From contig DAIDGU010000084.1 in the NCBI GenBank assembly GCA_027459785.1, forward strand, positions 1 to 64,000: DNA of 64,000 nucleotides, in the 5' to 3' direction. The stretch comes from Ktedonobacteria bacterium. GTDB taxonomy: Bacteria > Chloroflexota > Ktedonobacteria > Ktedonobacterales > JACDGC01. Every line of letters begins with the position of its first letter. The stretch's first letter is position 1. A program made the translations under genes and the position numbers. The notes under the pieces are model-generated. The model made no database searches, was not told where the DNA came from, and worked only from the letters and a program-made list of their open reading frames with translations. Below are positions 54,505 to 62,024 of this stretch, one piece after another.

Positions 54505-54637
54505 CTCGGAAAAGGAACCCCTCCGGGCTAGGACGCTACATTCCCGATTCGCTGTTGCGGGACACGATGCATTGCGCTCCCTACATTGATCGGGTCCATG
54601 TGAGATCAGCCCGGAGGGGTTCCTTTTCCGAGCCGGG
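54500..54637. mobile_element. Repeat family D: 138-bp element with perfect 30-bp inverted ends
   Basis: Positions 54500-54529 (CCCGGCTCGGAAAAGGAACC, continuing CCTCCGGGCT) are the exact reverse complement of 54608-54637. The 78-base centre codes for nothing evident. Size, perfect terminal inverted repeats and lack of a gene fit a MITE-like or other non-autonomous element. I see no clear target duplication and no transposase in the window. Confidence 0.75.
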
Positions 54638-54805
54638 ACGATTGTTACTTTCAATCGATGCTCCCGGCGAGCGGGCGCTGGGGTAATCGCTCCCGGTTCG
54701 CCGCGCTGCTGGTCTATCCGGTCAATTCGCCAATATGCTTTATGCGCTAGCCGGCGTTGCCGCTGTGCCAGCGGCCTGCCTGTGCGAGCGATAGGGTGCG
54801 CTGCA

Positions 54806-55450
54806 TCACAGGGCGATCAAGCCTTGGCGTGCGCCGATGGTGACGGCCTCGGTGCGGCTGCCGGCGTTCAGCTTGGTGAGGATGGAGCCGACGTGGAACT
54901 TGACGGTGTGGTCGCTGATGCCGAGTTGACGCGCGATCATCTTGTTGCCCAGCCCTTCGGCCAGCATGCGTAGCACCTCGATCTCGCGGGCGGTCAGCGT
55001 TTGGCCGGTGAGGGTGGAAGGCGCGCGGACGGGGGCGGGTTGCAATGCCAGGAAGCGATTGAGCGTGGAGGCGGGCATCACGACCAGCCCGGCGGCGACG
55101 GCCTGGATGGTCGCACGGATCTCGTCTGCGGTGGCATCGCGCGGGAGGATGGCATGCACACCTGCGCCCAGCGCGGCGGTGATCCACGCGCCCTGCGGAT
55201 CGTCGCTGAGGACGACCAGCGCGGGCAAGTGGGTCAGTTCGTCGTGGGGCAGGGTGTGCCAATCCAGGTCGTCGCGCGCCCAGCCCAGTTCGAGCAGCAC
55301 GACCGCAGGCCGTGCCGCCTCGATGTCGCCGGCCAGCGCCGCGCCGCCGCGCGAGCGGCCCACCACCTGCACGTCCGGATCGGTGGCCACCAGCGCTTCC
55401 AATCCGGCGCGCATGATGTCTTGCGCGGCGGCGACCAGCACGTCGATCAT
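54806..55450 (-). CDS. LuxR/NarL-type regulator with a degenerate receiver domain
   Basis: A 214-residue protein with receiver and GerE/LuxR domains. The C-terminal helix-turn-helix is intact (LTAREIEVLRMLAEGLGNKM, then HTVKFHVGSILTKLNAGSRT). The receiver has lost its phosphorylation chemistry: the acidic pair after strand 1 is Ala-Ala (DVLVAAAQDIM), the phospho-Asp is Glu54 (VLLELGW) and the switch Lys is replaced by Arg (ILPRDA). It is therefore likely controlled by protein contact or a ligand, or is locked on by Glu as a phospho-mimic. The ATG overlaps the stop of the HtrA-like gene by four bases. Confidence 0.85.
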   Translation of the reverse strand: MIDVLVAAAQDIMRAGLEALVATDPDVQVVGRSRGGAALAGDIEAARPAVVLLELGWARDDLDWHTLPHDELTHLPALVVLSDDPQGAWITAALGAGVHAILPRDATADEIRATIQAVAAGLVVMPASTLNRFLALQPAPVRAPSTLTGQTLTAREIEVLRMLAEGLGNKMIARQLGISDHTVKFHVGSILTKLNAGSRTEAVTIGARQGLIAL

Positions 55451-56322
55451 GCCGCCACCGTCCCCGGTGTGTCGTCGGTCAGCGTCACCACCACGGTCAG
55501 CGGCTGCCCGCCCCGACTGATCGCCAGGCTGAGCGGCCCGCCTTTGAGCGCGGCTTGCAGCGCGGCAGCGAAATCGTCCGGCGCAATGAGCGGCTGACCG
55601 TTGACGCCGGTGATGCTATCACCGATGATCAGGCCGGCGCGTTCCGCCGCGCTGCCCGGCACCACACCGAAGATCAGCAGTGCCGGCGTGTGGGCGTCCA
55701 ATTCCACGGGGCGCAGTGCCACGCCGAGCATAGGCCGTTCCGGGCGATGTTCCAGGAAGCGGCGGACGGCGTTGCTGGGGACGGCCAGGGCCAGCCCACC
55801 GGCGATCATGCTATTGATGCCGATCACGCGCCCCTGCGCGTCGGCCAGCGGTCCGCCGGAGTTGCCGGGGGCCAGATGCACGTCGGCCTGCACCCACGCG
55901 CGCCCGCGAGCGCCGTCTGTGGTGGTGGCATGCACGATGCCCGTCGTCAGCGCGCCGATGATCCCCAGCGGATTGCCCAGCGCCAGCACGACTTCGCCCA
56001 CGCGCAGGGCGTCTGAATCGCCGAGGGGGGCCGCAGGGAGATCGGTCGCGTTGACCTTCAGTGCGGCCAGGTCGCGCTCCTCGTCGCGCTGCGTCACCTC
56101 CGCCGGCAACACGCGCCCGTCCCAGAGTTCCACTTCCGCCTGGCTGCCCAGCGCCACATGGGCATTCGTGATGATCAGGCCATCCGCCGACCAGATCACG
56201 CCCGATCCGCTGCCGGGACCACGCCCGCGCACCTGCACCGTCGCCCGGCGCAGCGCCTCCGCCACCCGCGCGACCTCGTCGCCCAATGCGGCGGTCGCCG
56301 GCTGTGCTTCAATTGCTACCAT
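55447..56322 (-). CDS. HtrA/DegP-like serine protease with PDZ domain, no signal peptide
   Basis: A 291-residue S1C protease. Triad His55 (ITNAHV), Asp84 (ERDLAALKV) and Ser155 (APGNSGGPL) are intact. A PDZ domain follows near residue 200 (GVVPGSAAERAGLIIGDSIT). There is no hydrophobic N-terminus, unlike DegP, so it is probably cytoplasmic. It precedes a LuxR-type regulator in the same operon by a 4-base overlap, suggesting the regulator is coupled to, or a substrate of, the protease (inference). Confidence 0.88.
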   Translation of the reverse strand: MVAIEAQPATAALGDEVARVAEALRRATVQVRGRGPGSGSGVIWSADGLIITNAHVALGSQAEVELWDGRVLPAEVTQRDEERDLAALKVNATDLPAAPLGDSDALRVGEVVLALGNPLGIIGALTTGIVHATTTDGARGRAWVQADVHLAPGNSGGPLADAQGRVIGINSMIAGGLALAVPSNAVRRFLEHRPERPMLGVALRPVELDAHTPALLIFGVVPGSAAERAGLIIGDSITGVNGQPLIAPDDFAAALQAALKGGPLSLAISRGGQPLTVVVTLTDDTPGTVAA

Positions 56323-56394
56323 AGTGTTTGCTCGCCTTCTGTTGTCTGCGCTCTCTTATTCTAGCGCAGGATGGATGAACCGCACACAAGGGAG

Positions 56395-56500
56395 ACGGAA
56401 CGCGAGATGACGCGAAATAGCCGCGAAAAGACGCGAAATGGTTCTATATAAGTGTTTCGTGTTATTTCGCGCCGATCTCGTGGCATTTCGCGTTCCGTCA
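56395..56500. repeat. Repeat family C copy between two proteases
   Basis: Begins ACGGAACGCGAGATGACGCG and ends with the inverted form around GGCATTTCGCGTTCCGT. Same build and size as the copy inside the MMPL gene at 21362. Confidence 0.85.
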
Positions 56501-56548
56501 TCCTCTCCGTGTTCTTCGACACCTTCGTGAACTTCGTGTCTCGTCTTG

Positions 56549-57451
56549 CTACGGGCGCTCGCCGACGGTCACTTGCACCGTTGTATCCGCGCCGCCGCGC
56601 ACCACGCGCACGGCCACCGGCTGGCCCACGCGGTTCGGCCCCAGGATGCTCTGCACGTCGTTGGTGTCGCTGACGGGCGTGCCTTCGATGCTGAGCAGGA
56701 TGTCGCCGATGAGCAGGCCACCCTTAGCCGCCGGAGAATCGTTTTCGACGGCGATGATGATCAGGCCGCCGTTCTCGCTGAGGTTCAGCGATGCTTTGAG
56801 TTGATCCGGCAGGCGCACGGGCTGCATGCTCACGCCCAGATAGCCGCGCGCGATGCGCCCCTTGGTGCTGAGCTGATCGACGACGGCGTTCACCGTGGCC
56901 GTGGGCAGCGCCACCGCGCCAGCGCGCGAGAGGTGCGAGGTGTTGATGCCGACGACCTGGCCGGCGAGGTTCACCAGCGGCCCGCCGGAAAAGCCGGGAT
57001 AGAGCGTGAGGTCGGGGCGCAGGATGTGCTCGATCTGGCCGCCGCCGCTGCGTCCGCTGCCGATGGCGCTCACCACGCCGCTGCTCGCGCCCAGCGTGCC
57101 GCCGGCAAAGCCGAGGGCCAGCACCAGATGGCCGACCTTGACGGCGCTGGTGTCGCCGATCTGCGCCGGTGCGGTCTGGTTGTCGATCTTCAGGACGGCC
57201 AGATCCGTGCTGGGGTCGCGCCCGGCCAGGGTCGCCGGCACCGTCGTGCCGTCAGCCAGTGTCACGGTGATGTCGTCTTCGCGCTCGATGGTGTGATCGG
57301 CGGCGACGACCACGCCCTGCCGCCAGATGACGCCGGTGGAAGGCAAGCGCGTGCGCGCGTTCACCGAAACCAGGGCTGGTGTGGCCTGGGCCACGGCGCT
57401 CGCCAGCGTGTCCGAAAAGCCGGTCAGCGCGTTATTCGTTGGGGTTGTCAT
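56549..57451 (-). CDS. HtrA-like serine protease with PDZ domain, second paralog
   Basis: A 300-residue S1C protease. Triad His53 (VVVAADHTIE), Asp83 (STDLAVLKI) and Ser155 in PGFSGGPLV (the usual Asn before Ser is Phe). PDZ: VENDSPAAKGGLLIGDILLS. As with the paralog at 55447 there is no export signal, pointing to a cytoplasmic protease. The ATG at 57451 follows GGAAGAAG. The two paralogs are separated only by a family C repeat. Confidence 0.85.
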   Translation of the reverse strand: MTTPTNNALTGFSDTLASAVAQATPALVSVNARTRLPSTGVIWRQGVVVAADHTIEREDDITVTLADGTTVPATLAGRDPSTDLAVLKIDNQTAPAQIGDTSAVKVGHLVLALGFAGGTLGASSGVVSAIGSGRSGGGQIEHILRPDLTLYPGFSGGPLVNLAGQVVGINTSHLSRAGAVALPTATVNAVVDQLSTKGRIARGYLGVSMQPVRLPDQLKASLNLSENGGLIIIAVENDSPAAKGGLLIGDILLSIEGTPVSDTNDVQSILGPNRVGQPVAVRVVRGGADTTVQVTVGERP

Positions 57452-57640
57452 TGGGCTTCTTCCTTTTGCTGCTTGTCGCCCCTCCGTGCGAGGGGGCGCT
57501 GCATGTACGTGTCGTGTTCTTACTATGCCGCATGGCAACCCCGCGCTACATCAGCAGAAAGGCCGGCTCGGTGCCTGGACGAATGGCTAGGACACATCCT
57601 TGGAATCTCTTTGGCGCAAGGAGGGACGCCATTCCCCAAT

Positions 57641-57694
57641 GGATGAGAGACATTTCTACCTGTCACAACGCGACGGACAGGCATGTCTGCCCCA
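57641..57694. repeat. Degenerate repeat family A copies
   Basis: GACGGACAGGCATGTCTGCC (57672-) is a decayed family A palindrome, preceded by GACATTTCTACCTGTC (57649-), another worn unit. The interval 57452-57749 has no gene. Confidence 0.65.
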
Positions 57695-57749
57695 TGCTGG
57701 AACGATCGCCGTCTGCTTTCCCCTCTCCATCGCCCTGGATGGGGCCGCG

Positions 57750-58568
57750 TCACCCCATCCGACGGATCAGCCGCGCCCGGCGTGCCACGCGCACGATGCT
57801 GAGGTCGCGCGGGACGATGACGGGGCCGCGATAGGTCATGCGCGCCTCGCGGCGCACCTGGCCTTCCTGCGCGTAGCCGGCGGAAAGATGGACCAGCGCC
57901 AGGGCGCGGGCTGCGCCGGCGTGCGCCATCTCGCCCGCCTGGGAGGTGGTCATGTGGCCGACCTGGGCGGCGGCATCATTCTGGCCGTGCGGATAGGTCG
58001 CCTCGGCGACAAAGAGATCGGCGTCGCGCGCGATGGTGGGGATCATCGGGGCGACGCGCGTGTCGCAGGTATAGGCGAAGATGGGGCCGGCGGGGGTGGC
58101 CGTCGGCACGGCGCGCAGCCCGATGCTGGGGACGGTGTGGTCGGCGGCGATGGGCGTGACGGTGAAATCGCCGATGGTCGCGTTGGTGCCGGGCTGCAAT
58201 TCGTGCAATTCCACGGCGAAGGGCCAGTGGTGCAGCGTCAGCTCGAAGGCATAGGTGCGCAATAGGTCGCGCGCCACCTGAAAGGGATGCGCGATGGCAT
58301 AGACGTGCAAGGGATCGGTGCGCCCGATAATACGGAAGCTCTCAATGAGCGAGGGCAAGCCGCCGATGTGATCGATATGCGCGTGCGTGATGATGATATC
58401 GGTGACGCGGCGCGGATCGAGGCCCGCGCGCAGCAGTTGCCGGAACGGATCGCCCCCGCAATCGATCAGTGTGATGCCGGCACCGGTGGTGGCGACCAGC
58501 GCGAGCGACGTATTGGCGCGATCAACGCTCGGTAGCGCGCTGCCAGTTCCCAGGAACACCACAAACAT
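57750..58568 (-). CDS. Metallo-beta-lactamase fold hydrolase, RNase Z-like
   Basis: A 272-residue MBL protein. Signature THAHIDHIGG supplies the HxHxDH zinc ligands (His62, His64, Asp66, His67); GTGSALPS near the start and TCDTRVAP, HMTTSQAGEMA downstream fit the RNase Z/ElaC-like subgroup. The true tRNase Z exosite was not found, so it may act on other phosphodiesters. ATG at 58568 follows GAGGG. Confidence 0.82.
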   Translation of the reverse strand: MFVVFLGTGSALPSVDRANTSLALVATTGAGITLIDCGGDPFRQLLRAGLDPRRVTDIIITHAHIDHIGGLPSLIESFRIIGRTDPLHVYAIAHPFQVARDLLRTYAFELTLHHWPFAVELHELQPGTNATIGDFTVTPIAADHTVPSIGLRAVPTATPAGPIFAYTCDTRVAPMIPTIARDADLFVAEATYPHGQNDAAAQVGHMTTSQAGEMAHAGAARALALVHLSAGYAQEGQVRREARMTYRGPVIVPRDLSIVRVARRARLIRRMG

Positions 58569-58638
58569 CGCCGCCAACCCTCTTTCGCCCCAATCAAGAT
58601 CATTACTTCTACAGCATAGCAGCTTCCCGTAGCGGCTG

Positions 58639-59469
58639 CTATGGCCTAGCCCACACATAACCTGCGCACTGCGCCACGCGCGGCACTATGATCTGCCCCT
58701 CATCCGCGTCGCCCAGCGCCTCGTAGTCACCCCGCAGGAACGCCAGCGCCGTCAGCGCCGCCGCCAGGGCATCCAGCAGATCCGCGCCGGGCGGCTCCGC
58801 ATCCAGCGGTATGCCATCGATAGAGCGCGCCAGCACGTCGCGCGCCGTCAGCCGTGCCGCCCGCGTCGTCTTCGCCGGGCGCTTTCGCGGCGATCCGGCT
58901 TCTGCCGGTGGGTCTAGTTGGCGGACAGGAATGTCCGCCCCACGAGAAGATCGGCGGACAGGAATGTCCGCCCCACGACTGATCTCCCCCTCTCCATCGC
59001 CGATGGGGAGGGGGCCGGGGGGTGGGGCCGATCCCGCCAGCAGGCGCAAAGTCGCCGTCGGGAAGACCTCAATGAGCGGGAGCGCCGGCCAGGCAGCGCG
59101 CAGCCGGGCGCAGAGGACCAGCGCACGCAAGGTCAGACCACCCAGGAACGACACCGGCAGCGGTCGCACACCGATATCCCGCCAGCGCGGATCACGCTCA
59201 GCGGCGCGCGTATACACATGCGCATCCGCCGACAAGAGGGTGCCTGCCAGGGCGGCACGCACGGCAGCCGGCAGGGAGAGCGGTGCGTCGATGGCGACGA
59301 CCTGGGGCGCGTGGTCGTGCAGCAGCGCCACGATGTCAGCATCTGTCGCCACGGGCCGGTGCGCTTGTACCAGATAGCGCGGAGGCGCGGGGCGTTCCGG
59401 CGCGGCCAACAGCGCCACCTCGGTCGTGCCGCGCCCGGCGGCGAGGTCGATCCCCGCGACGGTGATCAT
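58639..59469 (-). CDS. DUF429 protein with translated A and B repeats
   Basis: A 276-residue protein with the DUF429 core: [43 protein letters not shown], then [18 protein letters not shown] near the end, an actin-like or RNase-H-like nucleotide-binding pattern. Between residues 147 and 183 the coding sequence runs straight through one family B copy (58984-59029) and two family A units (58920-58939, 58953-58972), in frame, giving [20 protein letters not shown] and [13 protein letters not shown]. Overlaps the trmD stop by four bases. Function unknown. Confidence 0.78.
   Translation of the reverse strand: MITVAGIDLAAGRGTTEVALLAAPERPAPPRYLVQAHRPVATDADIVALLHDHAPQVVAIDAPLSLPAAVRAALAGTLLSADAHVYTRAAERDPRWRDIGVRPLPVSFLGGLTLRALVLCARLRAAWPALPLIEVFPTATLRLLAGSAPPPGPLPIGDGEGEISRGADIPVRRSSRGADIPVRQLDPPAEAGSPRKRPAKTTRAARLTARDVLARSIDGIPLDAEPPGADLLDALAAALTALAFLRGDYEALGDADEGQIIVPRVAQCAGYVWARP
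58920..59029. repeat. Repeats A (two units) and B inside the DUF429 gene
   Basis: GGCGGACAGGAATGTCCGCC occurs twice (58920 and 58953), identical in both, then ctccccctctccatcgccga (58984) with its GGGGAGGGGG arm. The two A units have CCCACGA spacers as elsewhere. Confidence 0.9.
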
Positions 59470-60206
59470 GCCTGCTCCGCCTCCAATTCGCGCAGAATCT
59501 TTTGATCCGCTTTCGTCAACGGCGTGTTGACGGCCAGCCAGGCGGCAAAAAGATCGGGTCGGCGCTGGCGCGTGCGGCGGAACGCCTCTTTGCGCCGCCA
59601 GCGTGCCACCGCGCCGTGGTTGCCGGAAAGCAGCACGTCTGGCACTGCCCAACCGCGAAACTCCGGCGGGCGCGTGTAGTGGGGGTATTCCAGCAAGCCC
59701 GCCGCGTGCGACTCTTCCACCGTCGAATCCTCGCCGCCCAAGACGCCCGGCACCAGCCGCGCCACCGCGTCCACCACCACCAACGCCGCCAGTTCGCCGC
59801 CCGTCAGCACGAAATCGCCGATGGAGATCTCGTCCGTCGCCAGGTGCGTGCGCACACGCTCATCCACGCCCTCGTAATGACCGCAGATAAAGCTCAGGCG
59901 CGGGTGCGCGCTGAGTTCGCGCGCGAGCGCTTGCGTGAAGACGCGCCCCTGCGGCGTCAGCAACACCACCGGCCCACCGGCATAAACGGCTTCGACAGCG
60001 GCGAACAGCGGTTCCGGCTTCATCACCATCCCCGCTCCGCCGCCATAGGGCGTGTCATCGCAGACGTGATGTTTATCTGTTGTCGCCGCGCGAATATCGT
60101 GAACGCCGATCTCCAGCAGGCCGCGATCCTGCGCACGCCGCAAGATGCTCGCGTCCAACGGGCCGCGCACCATCGCCGGAAAGAGCGTGAAGATGTCGAT
60201 ATGCAT
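59466..60206 (-). CDS. trmD: tRNA (guanine-N1)-methyltransferase TrmD
   Basis: A 246-residue SPOUT enzyme that makes m1G37 in tRNAs reading CNN codons, preventing +1 frameshifting. Conserved features: [11 protein letters not shown] start, [26 protein letters not shown], and the knot motif [14 protein letters not shown] with [13 protein letters not shown]. The frame stays open to 60341 but the ATG at 60206 is the family start. Usually trmD sits with rpsP-rimM-rplS; here it is with a DUF429 gene and an MBL gene, divergent from tRNA-Gly. Confidence 0.95.
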   Translation of the reverse strand: MHIDIFTLFPAMVRGPLDASILRRAQDRGLLEIGVHDIRAATTDKHHVCDDTPYGGGAGMVMKPEPLFAAVEAVYAGGPVVLLTPQGRVFTQALARELSAHPRLSFICGHYEGVDERVRTHLATDEISIGDFVLTGGELAALVVVDAVARLVPGVLGGEDSTVEESHAAGLLEYPHYTRPPEFRGWAVPDVLLSGNHGAVARWRRKEAFRRTRQRRPDLFAAWLAVNTPLTKADQKILRELEAEQA

Positions 60207-60273
60207 GCGTCCATGATATCTCAGCGCCGCCACTCTGTACAACTCGCCGTTTGCGCGTTTGCGCGCCACCCCC

Positions 60274-60302
60274 TTGACAATCGCCCGCGCTGGCACTATA
60301 CT
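60274..60302 (+). promoter_or_regulatory. Predicted promoter of tRNA-Gly
   Basis: TTGACA and TATACT are spaced by exactly 17 bases. Transcription would start near 60309, eight bases before the tRNA. It is the best sigma-70-type promoter in the window. Confidence 0.85.
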
Positions 60303-60316
60303 GAGTAATGTCACCA

Positions 60317-60389
60317 GCGGGTTTGGTGTAGTGGTCAACATGCGACTTTCCCAAAGTTGAGATCACGGGTTCGAATCCCGTAACCCGCA
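60317..60389 (+). tRNA. tRNA-Gly (anticodon CCC)
   Basis: Acceptor GCGGGTT pairs with AACCCGC, anticodon arm CGACT-TTCCCAA-AGTTG with CCC at 34-36, T arm ACGGG-TTCGAAT-CCCGT; the D arm is present. Discriminator A, CCA not encoded. Confidence 0.92.
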
Positions 60390-60446
60390 CCCATTTAAGG
60401 TATTCCCCAGTCTGTAACAAGCATGCCATACATATTCATGTGGGAT

Positions 60447-60484
60447 GATCTTGACTCACCCAATTTTTGGGGAGAGTCAAGATC
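60447..60484. repeat. Long inverted repeat 58 bases after tRNA-Gly
   Basis: GATCTTGACTC (60447-60457) is the exact complement of GAGTCAAGATC (60474-60484); CCCAATTTTTGGG inside extends the stem. It may be the tRNA terminator, which would then be unusually far and lack a T-tail, or a small repeat element. Confidence 0.75.
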
Positions 60485-60947
60485 ACTGTAGTTTATTTCC
60501 CTAGGAAACGCAAGGATCGCCGCGCTCTTTTCCTTTTTCCCCAGCTACGTTCATTTGGCGCATCTTTGGCGCAGGGATAGGCACCTGCGCTCTTTTCTGC
60601 GCTGCTAATAGGGAGCTGTGCATATCCTCTTGTCCTTGGTTGGGCCGATGATCACCCTGATGTTGGATTTGCTTCACATCTTTATGCTGTAACATTTCAT
60701 CTCAGGAACGTTAGGGGATATTGCTGGGCAGGGAACGGGTCTTCGTTCCCACCGCACCCATATTCCTTGCTGTGCCTGAGGTTCGGAGAAGATCGTGCGG
60801 GGCTATGGGAACGCGGGTCGGTCTATGGCAGCATTGACGATCTATTGGTGGTCGCCGTGATGGAGATGTCAGGGCGCAGTAAGTCTACGCATCACCATTC
60901 ATATCCTATTTGGCAGCAGACGAAGTAAAAAGGGCATGACATAACGC

Positions 60948-60976
60948 TTGACGGTCTTACACAAAAATGCTATCAT
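60948..60976 (+). promoter_or_regulatory. Predicted promoter of the LecA-like lipoprotein gene
   Basis: TTGACG, 17 bases, TATCAT with extended TGC; identical in both elements and spacing to the promoter at 9026-9054. The leader to the ATG at 61050 would be about 70 bases. Confidence 0.72.
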
Positions 60977-61049
60977 ATTAAAAACATCTAGAAGATTACT
61001 CAGTTGTAGTAATTTTCGGCATGAACGCGCCACATAGGAGGCATCGACG

Positions 61050-61889
61050 ATGAAGCGTGGGATGATCAGCCTGGTCTTAATGTTATCCATTGGGCTTGCA
61101 ACAACCGGCCTGGCGGGTTGTGATTCGAGTTCCGTCACCCCGATCCTGGGCGACGCGGCCTTCAACATCATTAACCTTGTCCTCGACTCCCAAACGAATA
61201 AATTCGCGGTCGCAGGTGATAGCGTGCTGCTGGTGAAAGATGCGATCGCGCTCGTTTCAACGATCAACGCCAATCAAAGCCCGCCAAATAACACGGCACC
61301 GGGCATCACCCAGGTCGCAATTTTGTATGACAAAGCGGGTGTACTGGCGCAAGATGTCTATCATCTGAAAACGGGCAAGGCGGGCATCGGCATCATTTTG
61401 GAGGGCGGCAGAACCTTCGAGTCGATCTCGTCCACCAATGTCAGCATCGATGCCACCCAAACGAACAAGATCACGATTGTTCCCTTGCAGAATGCCACGA
61501 CCAAGACGACCGTTTCTGCCACAAAAGGTTGGCAAAACACGGGCATCTTCCTCGAACGCGGCAAACAGTTCACCGTAAAATATCTTTCCGGATTGTGGAC
61601 AACCAACAAAGGCAGCATCGGCCTCAGTGATGCCGCCGGTCAGCCCGTCCATTATCCCGGCGGCATCGTCTGCAACTGCGGTGAACCCATCCCTGGGTAT
61701 TCCACGCAGGCGATGGTGGGCAAGATCGGCAACAGCCAGGGCTATATCCCCTTGCAAGTCGGCGATTCGTTTGCCGGGGTGTCGTATGACAACGATTTCC
61801 TCTATCTGCGCATCAACGAAGCCGACAGCTTCCTTTACAACAACTCCGGCTCAGTCGTTGTCGCCGTCACGACCAACAACCTTTCGTAG
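61050..61889 (+). CDS. Lipoprotein with LecA/PA-IL-like galactose-binding domain
   Basis: A 279-residue protein with lipobox GLAGC (Cys24). The C-terminal half resembles the LecA (PA-IL) beta-sandwich lectin: WQNTGIFLERGKQFTVKYLS, then IVCNCGEPIPGYSTQAMVGK, IGN-x-GYIPLQVG, and NDFLYLRINEADSFLYNNSG ending SVVVAVTTNN. The last Asn-Asn-Ser-Gly matches the Ca2+/sugar ligand loop of PA-IL. The N-terminal part is of unknown fold. It is likely a surface sugar-binding protein. GGAGG lies nine bases before the ATG. A hairpin follows the gene. Confidence 0.72.
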   Translation: MKRGMISLVLMLSIGLATTGLAGCDSSSVTPILGDAAFNIINLVLDSQTNKFAVAGDSVLLVKDAIALVSTINANQSPPNNTAPGITQVAILYDKAGVLAQDVYHLKTGKAGIGIILEGGRTFESISSTNVSIDATQTNKITIVPLQNATTKTTVSATKGWQNTGIFLERGKQFTVKYLSGLWTTNKGSIGLSDAAGQPVHYPGGIVCNCGEPIPGYSTQAMVGKIGNSQGYIPLQVGDSFAGVSYDNDFLYLRINEADSFLYNNSGSVVVAVTTNNLS

Positions 61890-61903
61890 GTACCGTGGCG
61901 TGC

Positions 61904-61934
61904 AAACCGCTGTGGCTTAAGCCGAGGCGGTGTT
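61904..61934 (+). terminator. Candidate terminator of the LecA-like gene
   Basis: AAACCGC and GCGGTGTTT flank the palindrome GGCTTAAGCC; together they fold into one hairpin, starting 15 bases after the stop. Confidence 0.6.
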
Positions 61935-61947
61935 TGACCAGCATTTA

Positions 61948-61977
61948 CCCGGACGTGCGCAGCATGCTGCGTCCGGG
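61948..61977. repeat. 30-bp palindrome before the PstS-like gene
   Basis: CCCGGAC (61948-61954) and GTCCGGG (61971-61977) flank the perfect inner palindrome GCAGCATGCTGC. It may be a second terminator or an operator. Confidence 0.6.
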
Positions 61978-62024
61978 AAATCATCGTCCTAGCAATGGCG
62001 AACGATGCAACATAAGGGGGCAGC

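Larger units (their letters stand above)
60390..61049. other. Gene-free interval of 660 bases
   Basis: No supported gene. It holds a 38-bp palindrome at 60447-60484, a GGGAACG..CGTTCCC hairpin near 60737-60755, and the promoter at 60948-60976. It ends at the LecA-like lipoprotein gene. No integrase remnant was found despite the neighbouring tRNA. Confidence 0.5.

Noticed and set aside
60501-60695. A 64-codon minus-strand frame after tRNA-Gly, considered as an integrase remnant
   Set aside because: The sequence has no tyrosine-recombinase motifs (no R-H-x-x-H or Tyr box) and looks random.
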